From assembly GCF_049803835.1 (NCBI RefSeq), contig NZ_JBNAGK010000011.1:62001-126000 (forward strand): a stretch of 64,000 nucleotides of DNA, read 5' to 3'. The position numbers and the translations under genes are program-made. The DNA is from Pacificoceanicola sp049803835. Lineage in GTDB: Bacteria > Pseudomonadota > Alphaproteobacteria > Rhodobacterales > Rhodobacteraceae. Position 1 is the stretch's first letter. The number at the start of each line of letters is the position of its first letter. The notes under the pieces are model-generated. The model was not told the DNA's origin and ran no database searches. It was given only the letters and a program-made list of their open reading frames with translations. This document shows positions 41,621 to 50,564 of the stretch, piece after piece.

Positions 41621-42916
41621 TCAAACGAAGCGGTTTACGATGTTTTCCAGGATTTCCTGACGGCCCGAGCGCGGCTGCGGGTCGAGTCCTTCGGCTTCCA
41701 CCCGGGCCGCCGCGCTCTCCAGATCTCCGGCCAGCATGGCTTTTGCAGCCTCACTGTCCCACCCGGCGTAGCGCTCGGCCCGAAGGGCTTCCAGCGTGCC
41801 GTCCTCAAGCATGGCCGCCGCCGCCTTCAACCCCCGCGCACATATGTCCATCGCCCCGGCATGCCCGGCGATCAGGTCCTCCGGATCGAGCGATTGCCGC
41901 CGCAGCTTGGCATCGAAATTGGTGCCGCCGGTGGTAAACCCGCCCGCCTTGAGCACCTCGTAATAGGCCAGCGCCACCTCGGGCACGTTATTGGGAAACT
42001 GATCCGTGTCCCAGCCCGACTGGTAATCGTTCCGGTTCATGTCGATGGACCCGAAGATGCCCAGGCTCGCCGCCAGTGCAAGCTCGTGTTCGAACGAATG
42101 GCCCGCAAGAATAGCGTGCCCTTGCTCGATATTCATCTTCACCTCGCCTTCGAGGCCGAATTCCTTGAGGAATCCGTACACCGTTGCGACATCGTAGTCG
42201 TACTGATGTTTCGAGGGCTCCTGTGGCTTGGGCTCCACGAGGATTGCCCCCTTGAATCCGATCTTGTGCTTGTAATCGACGACCATCTGCAGGAACCGCC
42301 CGGCCTGTTGCCGCTCGCGTTTCAGATCGGTGTTCAGCAGCGTCTCGTACCCTTCCCGTCCGCCCCAAAGCACATAGTTCTGCCCACCCATCTTCTGCGT
42401 TGCATCCAGACAGGATTTCACCGTCGCGGCAGACCAGGCGAAAATGTCGGGATCGGGGTTGGTCGCCGCGCCAGCCATGAAGCGACGGTGGCTGAACAGG
42501 TTGGCCGTGCCCCACAGGAGCTGCGCCTTGGAGCTTTCCAGCTTGCCGCAGATGTAATCGACGATCTCTTCGAAATTCCGGCGGCTTTCGGAGAAGCTGG
42601 CGCCCTCCGGCCGGATGTCGGCATCGTGCCAGCAGAAGAACGGCACGTTGAGGATCTCGAACATCTCGAAGGCAACATCTGCCTTCATCTTTGCCAGATC
42701 CACCGTGTCTCCGAACCAGGGGCGTTCGAAGGTCTGCCCACCGAACGGATCGCCCCCGGGCCATGCAAAGGAGTGCCACCAGGCCACGGCAAACCGCAGA
42801 TGGTCTTCCATGCGCTTGCCCATTACGACTTCGTCCGGGTCATAGTGTCGGAATGCCAGGCCCGAGGCTTTCGGGTCGAAGCGCAGCGGTGCGATATCCT
42901 TGAAGAAGTCAGTCAT
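41621..42916 (-). CDS. xylA: xylose isomerase
   Basis: A 431-residue class II xylose isomerase (D-xylose to D-xylulose). Catalytic and metal residues are visible in VPFFCWHDADIRPEG (catalytic His), VEPKPQEPSKHQYDYD (metal Glu), EGEVKMNIEQGHAILAGHSFEHEL and GSIDMNRNDYQSGWDTDQFP (metal ligands). The start at 42916 gives MTDFFKDIAPLRFDP; a frame open further upstream overlaps lacI. The gene start overlaps the lacI end by eight bases. No xylulokinase gene lies in the window, so xylulose must be phosphorylated by an enzyme encoded elsewhere. Confidence 0.95.
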   Translation of the reverse strand: MTDFFKDIAPLRFDPKASGLAFRHYDPDEVVMGKRMEDHLRFAVAWWHSFAWPGGDPFGGQTFERPWFGDTVDLAKMKADVAFEMFEILNVPFFCWHDADIRPEGASFSESRRNFEEIVDYICGKLESSKAQLLWGTANLFSHRRFMAGAATNPDPDIFAWSAATVKSCLDATQKMGGQNYVLWGGREGYETLLNTDLKRERQQAGRFLQMVVDYKHKIGFKGAILVEPKPQEPSKHQYDYDVATVYGFLKEFGLEGEVKMNIEQGHAILAGHSFEHELALAASLGIFGSIDMNRNDYQSGWDTDQFPNNVPEVALAYYEVLKAGGFTTGGTNFDAKLRRQSLDPEDLIAGHAGAMDICARGLKAAAAMLEDGTLEALRAERYAGWDSEAAKAMLAGDLESAAARVEAEGLDPQPRSGRQEILENIVNRFV

Positions 42917-43976
42917 GGGAAGGGTCCTCTGGTAGCTGTGTGGCCGACTGGGCCGGAATGTTGTCGCGGACATAGATCATCGGAACGAGTTCCGGCATGG
43001 GCGGGGCGTCGCGCCGGTCGATCAGGGCGCGCAGGATTGCCACGGCTCGGGTCACTTCGATCTGGGGGCGCTGGTCGATGATGAAATGGATGATGCCGGC
43101 CTCAAGCGCACTGCGGGAATGCGGCACCAACTCGTGCAGTACGCAAAGCGGAGCACAGCCCGGTGCGGCCGCGTCAAGGGCGCGTACCAGCCCCCGGTTG
43201 CCCGCCCCTGCATTGTAAATCGCCGTGATCGCGCCATTCTCGCGCAACGCGGATTGCAGGCCGTCAAACACCCGTCCCTCGTCATCGCGGCTGATCAGCG
43301 GGTCCAGCACCGTCAGGGCCGGAAAATCCTGCGCCATCACCTCGCGCAGCCCTTGCAGGCGCCGCGCATGGTCGTCGGCGTCCAGCGATCCGGCAATCGT
43401 CAGCACGACGCCCGAGGTGCCGCGGTGAGCCATGCCGATCAGCCGCGCCGCGGTGCGTCCTGCCGCGAGATTGTCGATCCCGACATAGGCATCGCGCTGG
43501 CCATCGCGCAAATCCGACACGAGGCTGACCACGGCAACCCCATGATCCCGCAAGGTTGCAATCGGGGCCTCCAGACCATCCGCCGTTATGCCGACCAGGG
43601 CGAGCCCGTCGACCGTTTCCGGATCGATCGCATGCAAGGCCTGCACGAGCCCCTCGCCGGAAAACGCGGCGATCTCAACTGTGCTGATCTGCACCCGCTC
43701 GGCATTCAGATGGGCGGCCAGTTCGCTCAGCGCCCCGCGCATCGTTGCGAAGAATGCATTTGTCCCGGACGGCAGGAGAAACGTCAGACGATAGACACGG
43801 CCACGGGACAGGTTCGCCGCGGCGATGTCCCGGACATAGCCCAGAGAGTCCATGGCGGCACGCACCTTGAGAATGGACTTCTCCGCGACGTTGCCCCGCG
43901 CATTGATCACACGATCAGCGGTCGCGTAGCTGACCCCTGCCGCTTTCGCGACATCGCTGAGCGTCGGATTCGCCAT
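42909..43976 (-). CDS. LacI-family transcriptional regulator of the xylA operon
   Basis: A 355-residue LacI/GalR regulator. The N-terminal helix-turn-helix is PTLSDVAKAAGVSYATADRVINARG followed by the hinge NLSRG. The rest is a periplasmic-binding-protein fold (VYRLTFLLPSGTNAFF, VDGLALVGITADGL, YVGIDNLAAGRTAARLIG). It is the first gene of the operon it probably controls, overlapping xylA by eight bases. Its leader contains three copies of ATCATTTTTGC (44022-44071), likely operators. GGGGAGG precedes the ATG. Confidence 0.92.
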   Translation of the reverse strand: MANPTLSDVAKAAGVSYATADRVINARGNVAEKSILKVRAAMDSLGYVRDIAAANLSRGRVYRLTFLLPSGTNAFFATMRGALSELAAHLNAERVQISTVEIAAFSGEGLVQALHAIDPETVDGLALVGITADGLEAPIATLRDHGVAVVSLVSDLRDGQRDAYVGIDNLAAGRTAARLIGMAHRGTSGVVLTIAGSLDADDHARRLQGLREVMAQDFPALTVLDPLISRDDEGRVFDGLQSALRENGAITAIYNAGAGNRGLVRALDAAAPGCAPLCVLHELVPHSRSALEAGIIHFIIDQRPQIEVTRAVAILRALIDRRDAPPMPELVPMIYVRDNIPAQSATQLPEDPSHD

Positions 43977-44021
43977 CAGTCCTCCCCGGGCCGTCTTGTG
44001 CGGCCTCGGTCAACAGTTGCC

Positions 44022-44071
44022 GCAAAAATGATAGCCGTCAATCATTTTTGCCAGACGTCTATCATTTTTGC
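44022..44071 (-). promoter_or_regulatory. triple operator in front of lacI-xylA
   Basis: An 11-base element occurs three times: GCAAAAATGAT at 44022-44032, its exact complement ATCATTTTTGC at 44041-44051, and the same again at 44061-44071. The first two form a perfect inverted repeat with an 8-base spacer; the last two are direct repeats one 20-base step (about two helical turns) apart. On the minus strand TTGACG, a -35-like box, lies between them. This fits LacI-type autorepression. Confidence 0.7.
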
Positions 44072-44129
44072 TTTCTGCGACCGCACGCAGAAGAAGAAGG
44101 CGATCGCCGCGCTTTCGAAGCTGACCCGT

Positions 44130-44450
44130 TCACCCCGCTGCCTCAAATTCCCGAAAGCCGTTTTCGAACGCCGGAACGATCTCGACGATCTGGAAATATC
44201 GGTGCGCGATCAAGGCTGTGTCACGCAGACGCTCGATGACGAAGTAATAGTCCCGAGCGGTGTCGGCGGTGATCACCATGACATCCGAAACCCGCGCACT
44301 GAACGCCTCGGCGTCGTAGAAACGGAACGACACGGTTGTGTCCGCGAACGCTGCGTCGAGCGCACTCCCGGACAGCCGCGCCCGCTCGAGGCGGTCGAGA
44401 GCCAACCATTCGGGCGTGGCCATCAACATGAGAAAGACGGTGAGTTGCAT
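44130..44450 (-). CDS. darcynin-family small protein
   Basis: A 106-residue protein that matches my memory of the darcynin family (unknown function, one compact alpha/beta domain): MQLTVFLMLMATPEWLALDRLERA at the start, then VSFRFYDAEAFSARVSDVMVI and the C-terminal YFQIVEIVPAFENGFREFEAAG. The ATG at 44450 has GGAG six bases upstream. It is divergent from a TetR regulator with a 78-base gap, so the TetR protein probably regulates it. Confidence 0.8.
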   Translation of the reverse strand: MQLTVFLMLMATPEWLALDRLERARLSGSALDAAFADTTVSFRFYDAEAFSARVSDVMVITADTARDYYFVIERLRDTALIAHRYFQIVEIVPAFENGFREFEAAG

Positions 44451-44528
44451 GATGATCTCCAGGTTGCAGGTGTGGCCCCAAAATGCGAGCAATGCCTCAC
44501 CTTCTCAACTCGCCTTCCGGAGACCCCC

Positions 44529-45131
44529 GTGGCGCAAGAGCTTGAACCAAGAAAACAAGCCCGTCAGGCGCGGGCCCGGGTCACGCAGGAGGCAATAGTC
44601 GAGGCGGCGGCTCGCATTCTCGAGCAGGATCGTCTGGATGATCTGACCACGAACGGCATTGCTGAACGTGCGGGTGTGAGCATTGGGTCGCTATATCAGT
44701 ACTTTCCGAACAAGGAGGCCATTCTCGTTGCGCTGATCCGGCGCGAGCGGGCGCTGCTCTATTCGGATGTCATGGACATTGCGCAGACATGCGGCGACGC
44801 GGCCGGGAAAATCGAGGCGCTGATCGACGTGGGCATAAAGCATCAGTTCGCCCGCCCACGGCTGGCGCTGCAGCTGGAATACATCGAGCAGACACTGGAT
44901 ATCGGACCAGAAGCGCAAGCGCTGACCGCGCGGCTGGTGTCGGCCGTCTCCGACATCGCCAAAGTGCTTGCGCCGGATGCGGGTCCCCATGCCGCGCGGG
45001 ACGTGGTGGTCATCTGCCAGGCTTTGATAAACGCGGCTGGACTGGCCGGAGAGACGGATGTTCCCGCATTGCGGCGGCGCTTGCGTAGCGCGGTGAACGG
45101 GTATCTCTCCGACAGTGCGAAGGCGCGGTAA
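44529..45131 (+). CDS. TetR-family transcriptional regulator
   Basis: A 200-residue TetR regulator. The helix-turn-helix is AIVEAAARILEQDRLDDLTTNGIAERAGVSIGSLYQYFPNKEAILVAL; the C-terminal ligand domain is alpha-helical. GTG at 44529 is chosen as start with GGAG six bases upstream; the frame is open much further but only as the antisense of lacI. It is divergent from the darcynin gene, and the 78-base gap should hold the shared operator. The next 277 bases to the right contain no gene except the promoter of the oxidoreductase. Confidence 0.87.
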   Translation: MAQELEPRKQARQARARVTQEAIVEAAARILEQDRLDDLTTNGIAERAGVSIGSLYQYFPNKEAILVALIRRERALLYSDVMDIAQTCGDAAGKIEALIDVGIKHQFARPRLALQLEYIEQTLDIGPEAQALTARLVSAVSDIAKVLAPDAGPHAARDVVVICQALINAAGLAGETDVPALRRRLRSAVNGYLSDSAKAR

Positions 45132-45353
45132 CAATCCGGACCGCAGACTGGCGCGGTTCGCTGAGCGATGCCCGCATCCCGAGGTCATCTTGGGGCAGCC
45201 GTCGCGCCGGGGCCGCCGCGCTGCAGCCAGACTTCCGCGACGATCACCAATCACTGCGCTTGGCCGAAGACCCTGTTGAGGCCGCGGCAGGCGATACTCG
45301 TTCATAAGAAACCCGGGTCAACTGCAGGCCAGACAGGCTACAGCGGGTTGATC

Positions 45354-45380
45354 TTGCATCGGCTGAACGTTTTTAATAAT
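45354..45380 (+). promoter_or_regulatory. candidate promoter of the uronate reductase operon
   Basis: TTGCAT (45354-45359) and TAATAAT (45374-45380) are about 15-16 bases apart and lie 29 bases before the ATG at 45409, in an AT-rich patch of otherwise GC-rich sequence. Confidence 0.35.
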
Positions 45381-45408
45381 AACAGACAGTCTTTCGAGAG
45401 AGATCACA

Positions 45409-46515
45409 ATGTTCACCACCCCGATCATCCAGTTCGGCACCAGCCGGTTCCTTCAGGCGCATGTGGACCTGTTCGTTTCCGAAGCGTTGAAAACAGATGC
45501 CGCCTTGGGGCGGATCGCCGTGGTGCAGAGCACCGGCGACGCCGCCCGCGCCAAACGACTGGCCGCGCTGGCAAACGGCTATGACGTCCGTCTGCGCGGC
45601 ATCGCGAACGGCACCACGACCGACGAGACGATCCGCGTCCGCAGCGTCGCGAAGACGTTTTCGCTGAACAAGGATCGAAGGGCTGTCGAGCGGATCATTG
45701 CAGAAGAGGCGCGCATCATTCTGTCCAACACCGGCGACGCCGGCTTCGCGCCGCAATCCGCCGATGCCAGCCCCCGTTTCGACGATGCAATGTCCTATCC
45801 CGCCAAGCTGGCACACCTGCTGCGGGCGAAGTACGAGGCGGGTGGAACGCCGATCCAGATCATGCCAACCGAATTGGTGCAGGACAACGGAGCAACCCTG
45901 AAACGGCTGGTGCTCAATGCGGCTCCGCGGGAGGACACCGGGTATCGTGACTGGCTCGACGGGGGCGTTGTCTGGGTCAATTCGCTGGTCGACCGGATCG
46001 TGTCCCAGCCTCTGGACCCCGCCGGCGCGGTGGCGGAGCCCTATGCGCTCTGGGCCATCGAAGAGTGCCCCGGACTGGTATCACCCTGCGTCCATCCTGA
46101 TGTTCGGATCGTGCCCGACCTCGGCCCGGTCGCGCGCCGCAAGCTGTTCATTCTGAACCTCGGACATACATGGATCGTCTCGCGCTGGCTGGCGCGGGGC
46201 AAGTCCGGTGCCGTCTTCGTGCGCGACGTGATGGCAGACCCGACATGGTCGACGGATCTGCGCAGGCTGTATGAAACCGAAGTCCTGCCCGCATTTGTCG
46301 CCGCTGGCGAAGGCGACGGGATAACGGACTACATGAACACGACACTGGATCGGTTTGCCAATCCGTTTCTCGACCACAATCTGTCTGACATCGCTCAGAA
46401 TCACGTGGAAAAACTCCGGCGCAGGGTCGCTGCCTTTGTCGACTGGGCGCAAGCGAACGGCGATGCGACACCGAAGCCGATGTTGAACCAGGCCTTGCAA
46501 GGATCCGCCGCATGA
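45409..46515 (+). CDS. mannitol dehydrogenase-family oxidoreductase (tagaturonate/fructuronate reductase-like)
   Basis: A 368-residue NAD-dependent polyol/uronate oxidoreductase of the UxaB/UxuB/MtlD family. The N-terminal Rossmann part begins IIQFGTSRFLQAHVDLFVSEAL. The catalytic region shows TELVQDNGATLKRLV, WLDGGVVWVNSLVDRIV and KLFILNLGHTW, with the lysine-containing helix typical of the family. The short length and the residues around WVNSLVDRIV fit tagaturonate reductase (UxaB) best, but fructuronate or another keto-acid substrate is possible. It is translationally coupled (ATGA) to the aldo/keto reductase downstream. Confidence 0.85.
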   Translation: MFTTPIIQFGTSRFLQAHVDLFVSEALKTDAALGRIAVVQSTGDAARAKRLAALANGYDVRLRGIANGTTTDETIRVRSVAKTFSLNKDRRAVERIIAEEARIILSNTGDAGFAPQSADASPRFDDAMSYPAKLAHLLRAKYEAGGTPIQIMPTELVQDNGATLKRLVLNAAPREDTGYRDWLDGGVVWVNSLVDRIVSQPLDPAGAVAEPYALWAIEECPGLVSPCVHPDVRIVPDLGPVARRKLFILNLGHTWIVSRWLARGKSGAVFVRDVMADPTWSTDLRRLYETEVLPAFVAAGEGDGITDYMNTTLDRFANPFLDHNLSDIAQNHVEKLRRRVAAFVDWAQANGDATPKPMLNQALQGSAA

Positions 46516-47447
46516 AGACGCGCTCCATCGGCAAGACCGGCATCCGCGTGACGTCCGTGTCCTTTGGCTGCGCGAGTATCGGCAACCTGTACCGTATCGT
46601 CTCCGACGAAGACGCGCAGGCCGTCCTTGATGCCGCCTGGGACTCGGGCATCCGCTACTTCGATACCGCGCCGCATTACGGGCGCGGACTATCCGAGATG
46701 CGTCTCGGCCAATTCCTGAAAGGACGCTCCGGAGCGGTCGTCTCGACAAAGGTCGGCCGTGTCCTGAGCCCCGCTACCGCCCCGATTGCCGAAGCGGATG
46801 GCTTTGTCTCGCCGGCTCAAAACGATGTGCGGTATGACTATTCAGGCGATGGAATCCGCGAAAGTCTCGAACAAAGCCTTGAGCGCCTCGGGCTGTCCCG
46901 GGTCGATATCGTGTATGTTCACGACATCGGCGGCTACACGCACGGCACGGACAATCCCCGCCACATGGACGCGTTTCTGGGCTCTGGCTACGACGCTCTT
47001 GTAAGGTTGAAGGAAACGGGTCGGATCGGCGCATTCGGGCTGGGCGTGAACGAATGTCAGGTCTGCCTCGACATCATGGACCACGGCCCGATCGACGCGA
47101 TCCTTCTGGCCGGGCGATTGACCCTGCTTGATCGGTCGGCCGAAACCGCCTTGGTGGCGCGCTGTGCCGAGGCGGGCACCAGCCTCGTGCTGGGCGGCGT
47201 GCTCAATTCGGGAATCCTGGCCACCGGCCCCGTCGATGGCGCACATTACGATTACGGACTTGCACCGAAGGCCATCCTGGATCGTGTCGCGGCCTTGCAG
47301 GCGGAGGCCGGAGCCAAGGGTAAAAGCCTCGTGGAGGCCGCGCTGCACTTCGTGCGCGATCACCCGGCGACGACGTCTGTCCTGATCGGCACCGGCAAGG
47401 TGTCGACGGTACAAACGAACATGGCAATCCTCGCGCGGGAAACCTAG
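46512..47447 (+). CDS. aldo/keto reductase, aldose 1-dehydrogenase type
   Basis: A 311-residue aldo/keto reductase close to D-threo-aldose 1-dehydrogenase, L-galactose/L-fucose dehydrogenase and pyridoxal 4-dehydrogenase. The catalytic tetrad is visible: Asp51 and Tyr56 in YFDTAPHYGRGLSE, Lys80 in VVSTKVGR and His137 in DIVYVHDIGG. The NAD(P) site near the end includes SVLIGTGKVSTVQTN. It probably oxidises an L-sugar at C1 to its lactone. It overlaps the upstream reductase by four bases and converges with a GntR gene, whose stop overlaps by four bases. Confidence 0.87.
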   Translation: MKTRSIGKTGIRVTSVSFGCASIGNLYRIVSDEDAQAVLDAAWDSGIRYFDTAPHYGRGLSEMRLGQFLKGRSGAVVSTKVGRVLSPATAPIAEADGFVSPAQNDVRYDYSGDGIRESLEQSLERLGLSRVDIVYVHDIGGYTHGTDNPRHMDAFLGSGYDALVRLKETGRIGAFGLGVNECQVCLDIMDHGPIDAILLAGRLTLLDRSAETALVARCAEAGTSLVLGGVLNSGILATGPVDGAHYDYGLAPKAILDRVAALQAEAGAKGKSLVEAALHFVRDHPATTSVLIGTGKVSTVQTNMAILARET

Positions 47448-48346
47448 CCAAGCTCGTGACTGCGCAGCGACGCCAGAAGCGTCGTCTTGGACGTCGCAAG
47501 ATGGCGGCGCATGGCCGCGACCGCAGCTTCTGCATCGCGCTCTTCCAGCGCATTCAGAATGGCGAGGTGTTCACCGATCGCGGCGGTATTGCGTTCCTTC
47601 TCGTCAGCCTTGTCCCACAGGAAATGGTAATGGAAGATCAATGAAATGACCTTCTGGAATTCTCGGGCGAACCGGTTGCTGACTGCGGTGTTGATGGTTT
47701 CGTGGAACCGTTCGTCCAGCTTCGAAAAGGCGTGATAGTCCGTCTCGATCCGGTCTAGCAGATCGACATGATCCAGGCGCAATTGCCGAAGGCGCGGCCA
47801 GATCTGATGATCGGTCGGTGCGGCAGCGGCGACGGCGACGGCATGCAGCTCCAGCAGGCACCTGAAGTCCGACAATTCGACCGCGAAGTCCTTGGTAAAG
47901 CCGCGCAGCTTCCAGCCGCCCTGCGGCCGACGCGCAACAAGCCCGAAACGGCTCAAACCCGAAAGGAACTCCTTCAGCTCGTGTTGCGGGACGTTGAACC
48001 GTCGTGCCAGCTCCGCCACCGACAGCGGCGTCTCGGCAGGCACATCGAAGTGCAGCACCCATTCCAGAAACTGAGCCTCCAGCTCATCTTGCGATATGCG
48101 CCCGTCTTCCAGCGGCATCGCATCATCATCGGTCGGTATGCGCAGCAAGCGTTTGGTCCGGCCTTCCCAGACAATGATGTTCTCGTCACTCAGCCGCCCA
48201 AGGCTGCGCCGAACGATCGTGCGGCTGACGCCCGCCACATCGGACAATGCCTGCTCGGACGGAATGTCATCCCCCGGCGCAAGCATCGCGAGGTGATCGA
48301 GGAGCGTGTTGTACGCTTCCCTGAAGCGCGTGTCCTTTCGGGCCAT
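47444..48346 (-). CDS. GntR-family regulator (FCD type)
   Basis: A 300-residue GntR regulator. It has an N-terminal winged helix (DIPSEQALSDVAGVSRTIVRRSLGRLSDENIIVW), a second helix-turn-helix-like segment (TPLSVAELARRFNVPQHELKEFLSGL) and a C-terminal FCD ligand domain (FRCLLELHAVAVAAAA, KLDERFHETINTAVSN, MRRHLATSKTTLL). FCD domains often bind sugar acids. It is divergent from the ABC importer genes starting at 48490 and lies between two enzyme groups, so it is the likely repressor of this hexose/uronate locus. Confidence 0.9.
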   Translation of the reverse strand: MARKDTRFREAYNTLLDHLAMLAPGDDIPSEQALSDVAGVSRTIVRRSLGRLSDENIIVWEGRTKRLLRIPTDDDAMPLEDGRISQDELEAQFLEWVLHFDVPAETPLSVAELARRFNVPQHELKEFLSGLSRFGLVARRPQGGWKLRGFTKDFAVELSDFRCLLELHAVAVAAAAPTDHQIWPRLRQLRLDHVDLLDRIETDYHAFSKLDERFHETINTAVSNRFAREFQKVISLIFHYHFLWDKADEKERNTAAIGEHLAILNALEERDAEAAVAAMRRHLATSKTTLLASLRSHELG

Positions 48347-48422
48347 GGCGAAACGTTCCCTGAGCGGCGTGCTGTTACCGCGATGGTATCAAATTCACTC
48401 TGCACTGTATAATTAAAAACAA

Positions 48423-48452
48423 TTGACGCATAGCCCGTCCGGCCCCTATCAA
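48423..48452 (+). promoter_or_regulatory. candidate promoter of the second sugar importer operon
   Basis: TTGACG (48423-48428) and TATCAA (48447-48452), spaced 18 bases, lie 38 bases before the GTG at 48490. An AT-rich block with TATAAT at 48408-48413 lies just upstream and may belong to a divergent promoter or the GntR operator. Confidence 0.4.
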
Positions 48453-48489
48453 GTTTTTTATCATTACGTACCGATTAAAGGGGGGGACC

Positions 48490-49518
48490 GTGGCAGAGGC
48501 GAACGAGATGGCTATCAAGGCGCGCTCGGCCGGCGCTTTGGTTCCGCAGGTGCAGGTCCAGAAGCTATCGGCACTGCTGACGCTGTTTTTGCTCATCCTT
48601 GGTTTCGGCCTGACCAGCCAGGCTTTCTTTTCCGTCAACAATGGCCTCACTGTCCTGCTGCAAACCTCGGTCATAGGATTGCTCGGGATCGGCATGACGC
48701 TGGTGATCATCACCGGCGGAATCGATCTCTCGGTCGGCTCGGTGCTGGCTTTGTCCGGCGTGGTCTCGGCCATGGCGGTCAAGGCGGGAGTGCCGGTAGT
48801 GCCTGCGATGAGCCTGGGGGTCATGGTCGGAGCCGCGTGCGGAGCGTTCAACGGACTGGTCATCACCCGGCTGCACATCCCCCCCTTCGTGGCGACGCTC
48901 GGGATGATGCTGATCGCCCGCGGCATCGCGCTTCAGATCACCGGGGCTGCCCCGGTCTCCGGTCTGGGCAAGGCGTTCGGCATTCTGGGAAACGGAGCCT
49001 TGTTCCGCATCGTCGAACAGCAGGCCAACGGATTTCCCAAGGTCGTCTTTCCCGGCATTCCCTATCCCGCCATCCTGCTTCTGCTCGTGGCTATCGCTGC
49101 GGCCTACATGCTCAAGCGCCGGCAGATCGGCCGCCATATCTACGCCACCGGCTCGCAGGAAGAAGCGGCCCGGCTGTCGGGGGTGCGCGTGGACCGGACC
49201 AAGCTCTATGCCTACACCATGTCCGGTGCGCTGGCCGGTCTGTCCGGCAACGTTCTGATGTCCCGGCTCATCACGGCCCAACCAAGCGAAGGCGTCATGT
49301 ATGAACTTGACGCGATTGCCGCGGCGGTGATCGGGGGTGCCTCGCTTCAGGGCGGCGTCGGCACGATCTCCGGCACCATGATTGGCGCCTTCATCATCGG
49401 CATTCTGCGGAACGGCCTGAACATGGTCGGCGTCTCCGCCTTCATCCAGCAAATCGTGATCGGACTCGTCGTGATCGGCGCTGTCTGGATCGATCAGGTC
49501 CGAAACCGACGCACCTGA
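48490..49518 (+). CDS. sugar ABC transporter permease (RbsC type)
   Basis: A 342-residue BPD_transp_2 permease with about ten hydrophobic helices: GIGMTLVIITGGIDLSVGSVLALSG, ITRLHIPPFVATLGMMLIARGI, IYATGSQEEAARLSGVRVDRTK, and IAAAVIGGASLQGGVGTISGTMIG. The GTG at 48490 follows a G-rich ribosome binding site (AAAGGGGGGGACC); the ATG at 48508 is an alternative. It is the first gene of the operon permease, binding protein, ATPase, zinc dehydrogenase. Confidence 0.9.
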   Translation: MAEANEMAIKARSAGALVPQVQVQKLSALLTLFLLILGFGLTSQAFFSVNNGLTVLLQTSVIGLLGIGMTLVIITGGIDLSVGSVLALSGVVSAMAVKAGVPVVPAMSLGVMVGAACGAFNGLVITRLHIPPFVATLGMMLIARGIALQITGAAPVSGLGKAFGILGNGALFRIVEQQANGFPKVVFPGIPYPAILLLLVAIAAAYMLKRRQIGRHIYATGSQEEAARLSGVRVDRTKLYAYTMSGALAGLSGNVLMSRLITAQPSEGVMYELDAIAAAVIGGASLQGGVGTISGTMIGAFIIGILRNGLNMVGVSAFIQQIVIGLVVIGAVWIDQVRNRRT

Positions 49519-49560
49519 AAAGCGCGGGACGCGACCGTCCATCAACTGAGGAGGAACAAA

Positions 49561-50496
49561 ATGGACAAACTGAAATTCGGCCTTGCGGCCTCTCTCATCA
49601 CCCTTTGCGCGGGAATGGCGCAGGCCGGTGAGATCGCGGTGATCGTGAAGACCACGAACTCCAACTTCTGGCAAAACGTGAACAAGGGCGCCTCCGCTGC
49701 CATCGAAGGCACTGGGCACACCATGAGCTTTGACGGGCCTGCCGCCGAGAGTGCCATCGCGGACGAGGTGAACCTGGTCGAGAACGCGATCAACCGCGGC
49801 GTCGCCGGCATCGTGCTGGCGCCGTCCGACCCCGAAGCCCTGGCTCCGGTCGTGCAACGCGCATACGAGTCCGGCATTCCGGTCGTGCTGATCGACGGCG
49901 GCCTGGCCGAAGGCAACGAGCAATACTACCAGGCCCTGCTGTCCACCGACAATTGCGCGGCGGGCGAACAGGTCGCTCAGCGAATGATCGACGAGGTCGG
50001 GACCGCCGGCAAGGTTGGCGTGATGTCCTATGTCGCCGGTGTCGGGTCAGAGATTGGCCGTGTGGGCTGTTTCATCGACCATATCAAGGCACACTCGGAC
50101 ATCGAGATCGTTGGCCCGCTCTACTCGCAAAGCCAGATGGCAACGGCCCTGAACCAGACCACTGACATGCTGTCGGCGAACCCTGACCTGGTCGGCATTT
50201 TCGGGGCAAACGAGCCCACGGCCGTGGGCATGGGCCGCGCGATCGAGCAGGCGGGACGCGCCGGAAAGATCGTTGCTCTCGGCTTCGACGGCAATGGCGA
50301 CCTGCAGGAGATGGTGCGGGGCGGAACGCTTGAGGCAACAGCCGTTCAGGGATCCTTCGCAATGGGCGAGTTGGGCGTGAAAGCGGTGATCGACGTGATC
50401 GACGGCAAGACAATCGAGTCCTTCATCAACACCGGCGTGGTTCTTGTCGATGCGGAGAACATCGACTCCGACGCCGCGCAGAACGTGCTGTACTAA
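49561..50496 (+). CDS. sugar ABC transporter, periplasmic binding protein
   Basis: A 311-residue RbsB-type periplasmic protein. The signal peptide MDKLKFGLAASLITLCAGMAQA is followed by IAVIVKTTNSNFWQNVNKGASAA, NRGVAGIVLAPSDPEALAP, VVLIDGGL and VGIFGANEPTAVGMGRAIEQAG. GGAGG lies upstream of the ATG. With the flanking permease and ATPase it makes a complete importer, and the downstream dehydrogenase suggests a hexose or sugar-acid ligand. Confidence 0.9.
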   Translation: MDKLKFGLAASLITLCAGMAQAGEIAVIVKTTNSNFWQNVNKGASAAIEGTGHTMSFDGPAAESAIADEVNLVENAINRGVAGIVLAPSDPEALAPVVQRAYESGIPVVLIDGGLAEGNEQYYQALLSTDNCAAGEQVAQRMIDEVGTAGKVGVMSYVAGVGSEIGRVGCFIDHIKAHSDIEIVGPLYSQSQMATALNQTTDMLSANPDLVGIFGANEPTAVGMGRAIEQAGRAGKIVALGFDGNGDLQEMVRGGTLEATAVQGSFAMGELGVKAVIDVIDGKTIESFINTGVVLVDAENIDSDAAQNVLY

Positions 50497-50564
50497 GACC
50501 AAACCGGGGGGCGGTTCCGCCGCCCCTCTGCTCCGCCCAAGATCGCCCTAATCCGGACCGACAG

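Noticed and set aside
43086..44528. Long plus-strand frame ahead of the TetR gene
   Set aside because: It is antisense to lacI and the darcynin gene; TetR family similarity begins at the GTG at 44529.
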